From contig CM032125.1 in assembly GCA_018894105.1 (NCBI GenBank), positions 2,108,001 through 2,172,000 of the forward strand: a DNA stretch of 64,000 nt. Direction: 5' to 3'. Origin of the DNA: Jacaranda mimosifolia (Eukaryota > Streptophyta > Magnoliopsida > Lamiales > Bignoniaceae). The position numbers and the translations under genes are program-made. Of the stretch, positions 1-11,465 are shown one piece after another (the stretch's first letter is position 1; every line of letters starts with the position of its first letter). The notes below the pieces were generated by a model that saw only the letters and a list, made by a program, of their open reading frames with translations, was not told where the DNA came from and did not search any database.

Positions 1-2594
1 TTTTAAATAGTTGGTCAACTCTTCATTCTTCATTTTCTTCTCCACGATGCACCGATTCTCTCCTTCCCATCGGTGACTCAATCTGGCGATGAAAACACCT
101 CAAATTACATACCATTCTCTTCCTTTCGTCGCGTAGAACACAAATATACCTATTTCTTCCCAGTTTGACCTGCGAAATGGCCGAAAATTGGGACTGAAAA
201 TCCAACCACGGTGGAGCTTGGTGGGTTGGCCGTTCTGACGACTTTTCGCAGCGGACCCAGGTACCGTTTTGATGGGCCTAGCTCAATGATCATGCAAGTG
301 CTTTTAGATTCTTGATTGGACCACTGTGGATGGAGGAATTGGGAAAAAATCACGACAGCAGAAGTGATGGTGTTGGGTGGTTGAGGCTAAAATTGGAGCT
401 CAATTCGGCGGTGAATGGAAAAATTGACTTGGGGGTTAGATTCTTTGAGTTGAAGAGCAGCGTTTGGTGGTGGTTTTGGAGTTTTCCAGTGGACGGTGGA
501 TGATGGCGGTGCGGTAGCGGAGCTTGGATAGTTTCTCCAGCTCATCGCAAGGATCGTGGCAGTGGTCTTGGTTTATGAATTCGAGGTCTGGTTGATCAGA
601 TCGAGGGTATAGAAGTTGGTTGATGTTTATGTATGTGTGTGTATATATATATACATATGTTGTATTGTATTCCTTAACCTTGTATATTGAGGATTTATAT
701 AGTTGTTTTATGCTTTGGCCATGCCTGGTTTAGGATATCACATAGTTGGCCTGGATTATGTATTAGTGGATGTTAAGTAAGGATTAATTGAGTTATTTAA
801 TTGATTAATTTATGATTTTATGAAATTGTAACTTAAGAAATGATAATTGCGTAATTTGAGATATTATGGACTAAGACTTGGTATAAGCATGTGCCAGTAT
901 AAGTTTGGTGAATTTGGATTATATTATATTATTTATGGAAATATTGGGAATTATCTCGTTAATTGGAAGAGAAAACCCTAATTTTATGAATTTGGGACTA
1001 ATGGCAATAATTGGGGTTATTAAGCTAATCGGCTTATTATTGATGATTTGGGATATGATATAAGGTTAATAGTAAGATTGTAATTATTGAAAGTTATCGA
1101 GGTTGAATAAGGATTTTGACTATGGAATATTATTTTGGATAGGTGACGGCGACGTGGGTCCCACAGAGCAATAGGCGGTGACAGCTTCGTTTTGTGATAC
1201 TGGAGGTGAGGGTCTGCCAATCTGGCACTTCATTTAACTTTTCGGTATTTGTGATAAACCTTGTAGGGTTACTGCTTCTGAACTGACTGTACTGTTATTA
1301 AAATTCGTGATCTGTTAATTTCTCTTTGATATTCAACTATCTGATTCAGACACCCCTGTGAGGGTTATTTTTGTTATGATTCTATTTTCTGTTTGTTCTG
1401 GCGCCCAGAATGTTTATCTGATATATGTTATATGTCCATTATGTTATCTGTCCTGTTATTTGTACTGTTCTGATATCCGACTGTTCTGTTATTCGACTGT
1501 TCCGCTATACTGTCTGTTCTGCTATCTGCCTGTTCTGATTTCTGTATTGTCCTATTCTATTACTGTTTGCCATGTTGGCATTATCGTTATCTGGCATTAG
1601 CGGTGCGCTAGGGATTTCCCCCTCGGCGTATGCTAACTGTTTATTGATATATTACTGAATGGAGAACTGAATGGCCAAGGGCTTGACTGGTACGCAAGGG
1701 ATTTCCCCCTTGGTATCAATGGTAAGCTAGGGATTTCCCCCTAGGTATCGGCGTTGCGCTGGGGATTTCCCCTTGGGCATCGCAGGGCATGGCATATGCA
1801 AGGGATTTCCTCCTGGGTATCAAGCGGTGCGCTAGGGATTTCCCCCTGGGTATCGCTGTGCGTTGTACGCTCCGTATGGGCTCAACCATGCGCCAAGCTG
1901 CCATGCTTTGGCAATACTGTCTGGTATAAGGATAATCTGGTATGCATGACTGGTTATATTATGTTGGAATGCATATACTTCGGGTTTGCTTTATCTGATT
2001 ATTTCATGTCTGTCTGAAATCTGTTCATAGATCAATAAGGCAGGAGAGTTTCTTGTTTTGCTATGACACTATCTCGTTCTGACTCTGTCTTGTTCTGTAT
2101 GTTTAATTGATCAGGCTGTAAATTTTGATATGTTGAGTTGATGTTTCCTCAATAATCTCTATTGTTATCTTATTGTTATCCCTCACTAAGTCCTTTGGAC
2201 TTACCCTCCTGAATTATACTATCTGTTCAGACAGGTATAGGTGATGGAAAGTGCATTTCGAGTTGGAAGCATGAAGGATGTGTTTTACAATAGCACTTGA
2301 ATATGTATATGTGCCTAGGTCTCTTTGAACTCGAGGTTTTCATAACTTAGAATGTTTGTGATATGTAAGTTTGAACTATGATCTCGAGTATGTAAATATT
2401 ATGAATTATGATTCGAGACAACTTATGGCATGTACTTAAGAGATGGTGAACCTGTTCAGTTAAATCTGTTGATGATTATTGTGATAGGTTTTGACTTGTT
2501 ATTATGGGCCTTATCTGATGAATGAGTTTGATAGGTTAGGACTGAATTGTGTAGTGTCTCATCTTCGGGGTTACCCTGAGTGGGGTGTTGCACA
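1..2594 (+). mobile_element. Gypsy-type LTR, 5' end beyond window
   Basis: A long terminal repeat read on the + strand and ending near 2594 with GGGGTGTTGCACA. It is homologous in reverse orientation to the solo LTR at 23302-26653: both hold AACACAA(A/G)TATACC, then a CAGTTTGAC-like segment and GCGAA(A/T)TGGCC, and both have a 'CACT(A/G)AGTCCTT...CCCTCCT' block near the 3' end. No primer site follows 2594, so this is a solo LTR or a 3' LTR. No intact reading frame of note is present. Family assignment (Ty3/gypsy with LTRs of about 3 kb) is inferred from LTR size and ends, not from coding sequence. Confidence 0.65.
1598..1862 (+). repeat. Minisatellite inside the LTR (GGGATTTCCCCC units)
   Basis: About six irregular units, each carrying GC(A/T)(A/G)GGGATTTCCCCCT followed by GGTATC, at spacings of about 35-75 bp. 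The core GGGATTTCCCC is near-palindromic. The reading frames that cross it are a by-product of the repeat. A preceding stretch (about 1430-1560) is rich in CTGTTCTG. Confidence 0.7.
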
Positions 2595-2599
2595 CAACA

Positions 2600-2870
2600 T
2601 TTTATAAAATGCTTGGTAGCTTATAAATTGTCAAAAAGTGTTTCGTAATCTTTTTAAGAAAAGAGCTTATAAAGATTCTAAAATAAGATGTTAAAAACTT
2701 ATAAGCTCTTTTTAAAATGGTAAGGAGTTCTTAACTTATTTTTAAGATCTTAACAAGCTCCTTGAATTTTAATCATATCAATTATAAAATTTTCATTATT
2801 AATACCTTATAAGTTCCAAGATCTTATTATCCAAACACTTTGAGAACTTATTTTTAAAAAAAGGTGTGTA
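2600..2870. repeat. Direct repeat copy 1 (about 270 bp)
   Basis: Starts near TTATAAAATGCTTGGTAGC and ends near CCAAACACTTTG. It recurs in the same orientation at about 3627-3873 with roughly 90% identity by eye. Both contain the internal palindromic segment around AAAGAGC(T/G)TATAA. Probably a MITE-like or old transposon fragment; no TSD could be fixed. Confidence 0.6.
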
Positions 2871-2879
2871 ACTTATTGT

Positions 2880-3620
2880 ACATGTGTAAGGAAACGTAAT
2901 AAACAAAATATTGACTATATAATTCATAAACACAATTCATATAATTATAACTTAACATTAAAATAATTTACCTCTTTACAATGTCCCCAAAATGAAAATT
3001 TTCAAACCTGCAAAATAAAATAAAAAATAACTATAATTATAAAATATTCAAAAAATAAATAAAAAGAGGGGTGGGGTGGCCAGCAACTACTGATCCTTAC
3101 CATTGTTGGGGATGGAGGGGTTGTTGGCCCCTCTCTGTTGGGTCTCACTGAAGTTTTACATTTTATTTTGATAATTTTTATTAAATTATAGTAATTAATT
3201 TTTTTTTAATTTTTAAATTCAAATTTTGATTTTTTACTAGTTAGTTATATATAACTTGATTCATATCTTGATACTTAATATTTTTACATATTATATTTCA
3301 ATGTAATTTTAAAAAATTAGATTTTATGATGGCTATTGAATATTGACATTTAGTTTTAGATATGTAGATATAATAATGTTAATCAATAAAAGTATTCTCT
3401 ATTATTAATATATTGGGGTTAAAATTTATAGAGTTTTGAGATTTTAGGATTTAGAATTTTAGTTTTATATTTAGATAAATTTTATTAGTTTTCTAAATTA
3501 ATAATAGTATAAATCTACAAAATAAAATTATGAAATGATATATTCATCTTACATTACATGTATAGAGTATAGTTAGATATTGTAAAATATTTAAAAGTTG
3601 TTTGGGTGAGTTTATAATCT
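2880..3620. other. AT-rich spacer with a GC-rich islet
   Basis: No gene seen. The spacer separates the two 270-bp repeats. A short GC-rich islet at about 3066-3148 (GGGGTGGGGTGGCC ... GGCCCCTCTC) has self-complementary ends and resembles the GC-rich cores of the palindromic elements further right. Confidence 0.5.
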
Positions 3621-3626
3621 TTTCAA

Positions 3627-3873
3627 AACAATTTATAAGATGTTTGGTAGCTTATAAGATGTCAAAAAGCGTTTCATTATCTTTTTTAAGAAAAGAGCGT
3701 ATAAAGATTCTAAAATAAGATGTTAGAAACTTATAAGCTCTTTTTAAAAAAGTAAGGAGTTTTTAACTTATTTTTAAGATCTTAACATGCTCATTGGATT
3801 TTAATTATATTAATTATAAAATTGTCATTATTAATACCTTATAAGTTCCAAGATCTTATTATCCAAACACTTT
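3627..3873. repeat. Direct repeat copy 2
   Basis: Second copy of the repeat at 2600-2870, from TTTATAAGATGTTTGGTAGC to CCAAACACTTTG. After the shared end the flanks differ (here GCTCTGTTCACTTGC), which fixes the right boundary. Confidence 0.6.
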
Positions 3874-4738
3874 GGCTCTGTTCACTTGCATTTTGGGTAT
3901 TTTCAAGAAATTTTTTTGGGAGAATGGATTTTTGGGAGAAAATTGGAGTAAGTGCCAACCGTTTGCTTTTGTTTAGAGAAAATAGGGAAAATTGTTTGAA
4001 AATAAGTTGTTAGTTTGTTAATGTTTTGGTGGAAGGGCAAATTTTACTGTAAATATCAAATCAGTTATTTTTTTGTTGGGTTTGTGGGAAGAAATTGATT
4101 TTTTATGTAATATATGTATGTATATTTATAGTTTGATTATGTGTATGTATATGTATATATATATATGTAAAGATTGTAATAAAATGATGTGTAATTAATT
4201 TAATTCATAATTTATTTTGATATTATATATTTTTTTAGAATTATAAATAACAAATGAGTATTACTTTAAAGAAAGCATTCATTAATTAAAATTAAATATA
4301 TATGAAGTCATAATTATATGTTAATATTATTAATATCGACTTACATTAAAAAAATAATTATTTAAAATTGATTTATTAAATTAATTTATTATTAAATTTA
4401 ATTTTATATGTAATCAATTACTAAATTAAATAGATTATTAATTAATATATCATATTAAATAGATTAGTAAATTAAATATATTATTAGAATATTTAATTAT
4501 ATACGTAATTATTTATCTGTATAAAATATAATAATTCATTTAGTTAATTAGACAAATTAATTTTATTAATATAATAAGTTATCTAATTAACTTAAAGTAT
4601 TATATAATTAATATGTTATTTGTTAGAAAAATTATTTACTAATAAACCAAATAATTATTTAAAACTATTTTATTAAATTAAAAAGATGATTATGTCAATA
4701 TAAGAGGATATTAAATTTTTTCAAATTTTATTTAAAAA
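3874..4738. other. AT-rich intergenic DNA
   Basis: No coding region seen. The first 200 bp (GCTCTGTTCACTTGC ... ) resemble the ends of plant hAT-like MITEs and have a loose counterpart at about 43430-43600. The rest is very AT-rich with short TATATA and TAAATTA runs. Confidence 0.4.
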
Positions 4739-4978
4739 TTTGTGACCGATTTATGACTGCTTTGTACATGGTCCCAGGTTAAAGAAATTGGAGAATTTAA
4801 TGACCGCTTTTGTGACCCAAGAAAAATCAGTGACCGCTTTAGTGACCCAAAAAAAATTGGTTACTAATTTATTGGCCGAGTAGTGACTGCCATGTTCGGG
4901 CTCACTAATTCCATCACAAATCGGTCACAAATTAGTGACCGCTACCAGCGGTCACTAAAGCCAGTTTTTTTGGTAGTG
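4739..4978 (-). mobile_element. CACTA transposon terminal fragment
   Basis: The right edge reads CACTACCAAAAAAACTGG on the minus strand (4961-4978), a typical plant CACTA (En/Spm) terminal inverted repeat. Inward of it are repeated GTGACCGC / GCGGTCAC motifs in both orientations, the usual subterminal transposase-binding repeats of this superfamily. The matching other end was not found in the window, so this is a truncated end or part of an element whose left end is degraded. It ends about 105 bp before the NLR start codon. Confidence 0.7.
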
Positions 4979-5083
4979 TCTCTTCCAAATTGGTATTAAT
5001 CAATCAATTTTCTCTCTAAATTCCTTTCTCTTCTTTGTATTTCTAAAACAAGCCTGTTGGCTGTTGTTGTTCATCCTTTCGAG

Positions 5084-6094
5084 ATGGCCTATGCTGCACT
5101 TGTTTCACTTGAACAAACCATAGTTACAATACTACATCATCATAATAATCAATATTCCATTTCTCTTCATGACGAACAAAATTTTAAATCTATCTACGAA
5201 TACGTTACCTTCTTGAAAAATTTTCTTGAAGTTTTTCCAGAGCTTGGAAGGGAGAATCAGGGATGTAGCAAATCAAGCAGAAGATGTAACTGGATTTTTT
5301 GTGTCAGACCATATTCGGCTATATTATATATCAAAGTCGAATGCAGGAGTGCTTCCATACCATCTAAGTGGCTTATTTATGTGGCTCCAAGGAAAAATAA
5401 GTGGCATCTACAAAAAGCTCAAGCTTCATTTCAATTTTAAAGAGTTGACAAAAGTGGAAAGAGAGCTGATGGAGCTTAAGAATTGCACCAAAACCAAAGA
5501 CGTGCAACTCAGTGATTCTTCTATTGCTACTTCATCATCAAGTCTAATTGCACCCACCAACAAAGTTGCCATGGTTGGTTTTCATCAAGACATAATGGCA
5601 ATAAAGTCTCGGCTTCGTGGAGAATCACAAAATCTTGAAGTCATCCCCATCTTTAGCATGGGAGGCATTGGCAAGACTACTCTTGCTAGAAATGCCTTGA
5701 TGATCTATCAACTGTGGAACATTTTGATATTCGTACTTGGGTCATAGTATCACAAGATTATGATGCACAAGAAATTCTCTCAGCCCTCCAAGTTTCCATG
5801 AAAGCAGAAGTTTCTGAGCGAAGCTTTAGATCAATGGTACAGAATGGGTACCAACACTTAAAGGGCAGGAGGTATCTTATTGTAATGGATGATATATGGA
5901 GTACAAAGGCCTAGGATGATATGAAGATGATATTTCCTGATGACTATAATGGAAGTCGTATCATGTTGACCTCACTGTCCAATGTGGCTACTTATCCCGA
6001 CACTTCTAGCCCTGATCAAAGTTGGAATTTACTTCAGCATAAGGTGTTTCCACAAGAAAATCGTCCACCTAAATTTGAAACCATTGATAAGTTT
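5084..6094 (+). pseudogene. R1-type NLR (NB-ARC) resistance gene, broken and truncated
   Basis: NLR proteins are intracellular immune receptors; this copy matches the late-blight R1-like group of asterids. The start at 5084 gives MAYAALVSL..., the usual opening of this group. The Rx-type coiled-coil region follows. A first frameshift lies at about 5230-5238; the new frame carries SLEGRIRDVANQAEDV. The P-loop GGIGKTTLARN is at about 5660-5694. A single missing base in the expected GCC-TAT-GAT after 5694 shifts the frame to DDLSTVEHFDIRTW. Kinase-2 (YLIVMDDIWS, about 5875-5904) is followed by a stop at 5912 (TAG where the family has Trp), then RNBS-B (GSRIMLTSLSNVA). Similarity stops at about 6094, before GLPL, MHD and all LRRs, where a gypsy leader begins. 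With three lesions and no 3' half it cannot make a receptor. Confidence 0.88.
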
Positions 6095-6099
6095 GAATT

Positions 6100-6630
6100 T
6101 CATTTTATTTGTATAGATTTTTCTTGTCTTGTAGTTTTAATTTTACAGACAAAAAAATTTGTGCTTACAAATTTCTGGCACGCCTAGTGGGATGATCTTT
6201 ACCTCTCATCTCTTTTCTTCATTTGAAGTATCAAATGGTCACCAACAAAACTATAATATTAAAAATTACTACCTCAAATTCCTGAAGTACTGGAGCAAAA
6301 AGTGTTGGCGTCATCACAAAAAGTATGTCTAAGAAGTTACAATCATCTTCTAGGGTAGCTCCTTCGCTTGCTGTGGAAAAAGTGATGCCGCATTTTATTG
6401 ATATGAATAAAGATAGTGGAGACTTAAAGGAAGAATCTGCATCATCCATTCCCTACTCAACATCAAATTCCTCGAGCATGGCAATGGTGATGGTGAGAAG
6501 TGCTACAATCTTGGAGGAACAAATTACAAATTTGACTAGAGCTATTGAAGGACTCACGGAGCATGTCCAAAAGCGAGACCTTCAAATCTCCAAATTGATG
6601 AGCAAAGTGGACAATTTTGATGCTAGTTGC
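6100..6630 (+). pseudogene. Gypsy retrotransposon leader and gag, 5' part
   Basis: The stretch GGCACGCCTAGTGGGA at about 6177-6193 is typical of the region just after the 5' LTR in plant gypsy elements. A gag frame opens at ATG 6235 (MVTNKTIIL), meets a stop 17 codons on, and reopens in the same frame at 6325 (MSKKLQSSSRVAPS). It runs through a coiled-coil-like segment (ILEEQITNLTRAIEGL) to DASC at 6630, where the LARD element is inserted. The frame resumes at 16431. The element's own 5' LTR is missing: NLR sequence abuts the leader directly. Confidence 0.75.
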
Positions 6631-9231
6631 TGTCACGCTCCAAATTCGGGACATAACACGATAGTGCCCCTAAGCCCAAAGATTCAAAGACACTAAACCT
6701 CATATCAAATAGAGCATCCTAAATTTCCAAAATATTTATTAAATAATCTCAAAAATAAATCATTGCAATGAATGATAATTCAAATACTTAACAATCAAAT
6801 GAAGTACCCAAGACCTCAAAGAAAATTTCCTAATCAACTAACTAGAAATTTTAAACATCAAACAAACCTATTCTAAAAATACCAATCTCTTGTCACCATC
6901 CCCAAAACTGCTCAACTTCTTTGTCCAGAACAAAGTCATCTGCAAAATGGTGAATCAATATCTCATGAGCAACACTTCGCTCAGTAAATAAATATCCTTC
7001 TTCTTTTACCAAATTTGAGCATATATAAATATGAAACAGAAGAAAAGAAATCATTTAAGACAAGAACATTCACTTTCAGAAGTATAACAATTAGTATACA
7101 AAAATTCAAGATTCAAATTAGTAACATAAATTACATACTTATAAAAAATATTCATTAATTAATCATGCTCATGAACTTTTGGGATTCTAATCAGTTAACT
7201 TGGCCAAGATCTTAACTACAACGCCGTTAAGTGACTTCATAAATCTTAACTACAACACCGTTAAGTGGCTTTTAGAAATCCTTTCCTATGTAACCTCATG
7301 GCACAGTTACGGAACTCGTTCCTACCGATAGTTTCAGGATTATTCAGAATATAGACCCTTTTTTATTGCTTTTATTTCAATAGAGAATCCTATGTTTCAT
7401 GCAACATTCAGAAAATATTGTTTTTACATGCTCAAATCCTAAAAATAAATTTTATGCGTGCAAAGAAAAGTTTTTTTTTTTTTATGAACAGTTAAATAAT
7501 TGCAAACGGAATAATTCTTCAACAAATAAACCATTAGATCTAAGAAGTCAATATGCAAAATTACCTATTTTGATGTAGAATTCATTTATGCAAAAAAAAT
7601 ATTTTCAACAAAAAAAAAATAGAAATTTACTTACTATTTCATGCAGCAAACATTTATACGAAGAGAATATTTTCATTAGAAGGAAGAAAGAAATTTACTT
7701 ACGCCAAAATCTTAAAACCCAAAGTTTCCCTCAGATTTGATTTACCACTTAAGCATTCTCCACTAATTTGACAATAGACAAATAGGATGTTAGTACCCTA
7801 GAAGGAAATTTCTTACTGATTTTTAAAGAACAAATAGAAAAATGGGTACTTTCTCTCCTCTGCATATGGCTTCACTATATCCTATTGTATGGGTATTTAT
7901 ACTACTAGACTAGGTATTTTGGATAAACTAAAATTAATTCTTATCTCCTAGAGATGAGAAGATAACTCTATCCTAACTTTGATTAGATCTCAATCCCAAA
8001 TAATGATAACTCAAAGCGCAGAGATAGATAATTCTAAAATCCTAACCTTATTAGAATTGGATAGTTACTGAAATTCCCAAGCTGATGATTAACATTTATC
8101 AGAGATCCTAACTAATGATTTGATTATTCTAGATTTTATCTAGCTATTATCATAGGTTAGTAATTAAAAGTATATGAAATATTCATGAATTTTCGCATGA
8201 AAGTACAAATGTATAAAAAATAAGGTTCTAGGATTCTGTATCACCTATATTTGCATGGTTTTAGCTAATCAATATGACTAGATACCTTATAGGGGTAAAA
8301 AATTATCCAAATAGAGTTTTAAAATGATAGGAAGGCCTCTAGAATTATCCATCTATCCATAAATCCGAAAATTCCATAAAAATTAATTTTCATCATCTTT
8401 AACTTGGTAATCATGGACTTAACCCGGTAATTACTTCATAATAATTTGTGGGCTTATTTTCTACACTACTTATAGGCTTAATCATAACTTCAAATGAATT
8501 AAATAGTTTGCGCTGTTATTACACCTAACCTATAAAACACAAATACCATTTATGGGCTTATTTTTATACTAGTTGTGGGCTAAACAACTTAAAATGAATT
8601 AAATAATTTGGGTTAACTAATACATCTCAAGTCACTAATTCAATATGGACCAAAGATTAATATTTCCTTCACCATAAATTGGTACTCATAGTAGCTAGCT
8701 TAATCCTTAACATAAAGCTCAATATATAAAGTTCCCATCAAATAATTGACTTGATTTCTACATCTTCAATAACAACCAAACAATCTTTACAAAATTATCA
8801 ATAATCTAAAGTTTATGTCCTCGAGGTTGCAAGTAAAAATCAAGATAAATACCTTAAATAGGATCCTTAATAACCCCAAAAAGAATTCATTTTATACCCA
8901 TATTTATTTTCAATTAAGATCCCATAATTAAATGTTGATTGAGCCCCAAATAAATTGTATGCTCAAATTCTAGGAGAAGAGCAACGCAAGAATATCAGTG
9001 AAGAATCAAAATCAACTAATAGTACTCCATTATTCCTAACATCCAAAATCGTATAGATCCATTTTTTCCCCCTTAAAAGATAGAAACTCACTATTAACCA
9101 CGCATTCTTTTATTCTAGATCCCATGGCATTGAAGCCTAGGCTTAATAAAATTCAAGTATTTCCAAAGGTATAATTAATAACACTTCTAAGATAAACCAT
9201 AATAATTCATCTAAAGACTTGGGGTATTATA
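6631..9231 (-). repeat. LARD 3' LTR (2.6 kb)
   Basis: Left boundary TGTCACGCTCCAAATTCGGG, right boundary GGGGTATTATA. It aligns end to end with 10391-16430 once the two insertions there are removed. It contains two units of the CTTAAC...GTTAAG minisatellite at about 7210-7280. Related copies are at 17666-18440 and 60506-63205. Confidence 0.85.
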
Positions 9232-9244
9232 TTCTACCCTCCTT
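9232..9244 (-). other. Polypurine tract of the LARD
   Basis: On the minus strand this reads AAGGAGGGTAGAA immediately before the 3' LTR, the expected position for plus-strand priming during reverse transcription. Confidence 0.7.
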
Positions 9245-10374
9245 ACAAAAAGTTTTGTCCTCAATACAATCCTAGGTTTGTAAATAACTTCTCTTGTAAT
9301 ATATATGCTTGTAACTTTCTTTCTAGAGAACCAATTGATGTAATTCTTGAGGAATTGGTAAGTTAAGAGGGAGCCAAAAACTTTAAGTTGACATCAAGGA
9401 GTAAGATTGAGCCCAAAGTAGATTCAAGTCTAGGAAATCTCATATTTGATATGTTTTAGTATTCTAGCCATAACTTTTTCCATGTATATTGGATTTGGGT
9501 GATTATAGTGGATATAGAAATCTAACATATATATCTAAAAATCCTATGTTGACAACTTTTCTTAATTCCATTTGGATCCTTCCCTAAAAAGCATCACAAA
9601 TATCTACTATTGGAAAATCGAAGTCTGTATTTTCTACCTTGACACATCTTAGAATTTTAGTCATAACTTTCTTAATATATATTAGATCAAGGTTATTAAA
9701 ACAGATATATAAATATAGGAGACATATCTACAATTCATGTTTTGAACATAGTTCCCAATTAAATTGTAATCGAGTAGTAAAAGTCGTCACAATATTCTAT
9801 TCCAGGAAAATCGAAGTCCTGTATTTTCTATCTTGCCACACCATAGTATTTTAGTAATAACTTTCTCCCTATGTATCATATTGAAGTGATTAAAATGGAT
9901 GTAAAAATATAAGAAACAGATATACAAATCTTATGTTGATCACTTTACTTAATTCTATCGAGATAAAGTAGTAAAAAGGCTCAAATATATCTGCTTCCGG
10001 AAATTTGGAATCCGGCATTTCTTGACTTGACACATCTTAGTATTTTGACCATAACTTTTTCCATATATATCGGATTGAGGTGATTCAAGTGGCTATAGCC
10101 TATAGACACCTACAAGATAGACCTAAAATTCTTGTGTTATGCATATTTCCAGATTAAATTAGTAACTATGATTAAAGTCCATTCAAAAATCTGGTCGTGT
10201 AAAATTAGGATTCTAGGAGAGCATTCTTTCATGTAGCATTCCTTTCCCAAAGTCAAATGGTTGTCCTCTATACCGAAGTACATCCCATAACTTCTAATTC
10301 TCAACTTAAGATTTTGTTCCCTAAGTTCATCAAAAAATTTCAAACCTACATCTTACTTAAAAATCATGGCCTAA
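9245..10374 (-). other. Non-coding interior of the LARD
   Basis: No gag, pol or other reading frame is supported. It contains a loose repeat of about 190 bp: TTTTCTACCTTGACACATC / TTTTCTATCTTGCCACACC / TTTCTTGACTTGACACATC followed by TTAG(A/T)ATTTT and CATAACTTT(C/T) occurs near 9635, 9825 and 10018, with a partial copy near 9455. This may be a packaging or structural region, but that is only inference. Confidence 0.55.
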
Positions 10375-10386
10375 GCTCTGATACCA
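10375..10386 (-). other. Primer binding site, tRNA-iMet type
   Basis: The minus strand reads TGGTATCAGAGC four bases after the LTR end at 10391. It is complementary to the 3' end of plant initiator tRNA-Met, the commonest primer of plant LTR elements. Confidence 0.85.
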
Positions 10387-10879
10387 CTTATGTCACGCCC
10401 CAATTTCAGGACATAACACGACGATGCCCCTAAGCCCAAAGACTCAGAGACACTAAGCCTCAGATCCAATAGAGCACCCTAAATTTCCAGAAATTTTATT
10501 AAATAATCTCAAAAATAAATTGTCGCAATGAAAGATAATTCAAATACTTATCTTAACAATCAAACTTAGTACCCAAGACCTCAAAGAAAATTTCATAATC
10601 AACTAACTAGAAATTTTAAACATCAAATAAACATATTCTAAAAATACCAATCTCTTGTCACCATCCCCAAAACTGCTCATCTTCTTTGTCCTGAACTAAG
10701 TTATCTACAAAATGGTGAATCAATATCTTATGAGTGATACTTCGCTCAGTAAATAAATCTCCTTCTCTTCCTATCAAATTTGAGCATATATAAATATCAA
10801 ACAGAAGAAAAGAAATCATTGAAGATAAGAACATTAGTATGCAAAAATTCAAGATTCAGATTATCAAAGTGAATCATAG

Positions 10880-11465
10880 TGTCATGCCCCGGGCTCGCTA
10901 GCCCGTTGGACGTGAGAATTGCTCCAAACCCATCGAGTGCATCCTAAAATTGGGCTATGATCAACTTGTCCGAAAGGGATATTCAATGGATACACATGAG
11001 TCCTTTGGCCAAAGCTTATATAGTAGTCACTTTTTCAGTATTTAGTCCATGTGGGATAGGGTATCACAATCACCCCTCCTTCAGAATGCGACATCCTCGT
11101 CGCGGTGTGTCACAGATCCAAGATCAGTCACCAGATGTTGGGGTTCTAGAGATGGCTCTCGCGTGTGTAGTAGTTTGTCCGTAGGTTCAAGAGATGGCTC
11201 CCACATGTGTAGCACTTTGTCCCGCATAGCACTTAGTTCCTTGTACTTCGACTGGTGATTGGCTCTGATATCATTTGTCACGCCAATAGCTCGCTAGCCT
11301 ATTGGACATGAGAATTGTCTCCAAATCTACTGAGTGCATCCTAAAATTGAGCTATGACCAACTTGCCTAAAAGGGATATCTAATTGATGTACATGAGTCC
11401 TTTGGACAAAGCTTATATAGTAGTCACTCTTTCAGTATTTAGTCCATGTGGGATGAGGTATCACA
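10880..11465 (-). mobile_element. TRIM-like miniature LTR retrotransposon
   Basis: Two direct repeats of about 170-190 bp (10880-11070 and about 11278-11465) share GCTCGCTAGCC, GTGCATCCTAAAATTG and AGTCCATGTGGGAT and enclose about 210 bp. On the minus strand a TGATATCAGAGCCA primer site (about 11263-11277) follows the right-hand repeat. Size, short terminal repeats, primer site and lack of coding match TRIM elements. Flanking 5-mers CATAG and CACAA match at only 3 of 5 bases, so the TSD is not secure. The frames across it are not genes. Confidence 0.8.

Noticed and set aside
1754..2017. Frames across the GGGATTTCCCC minisatellite
   Set aside because: Both strands are open because of the repeat; no conserved domain and irregular unit lengths.
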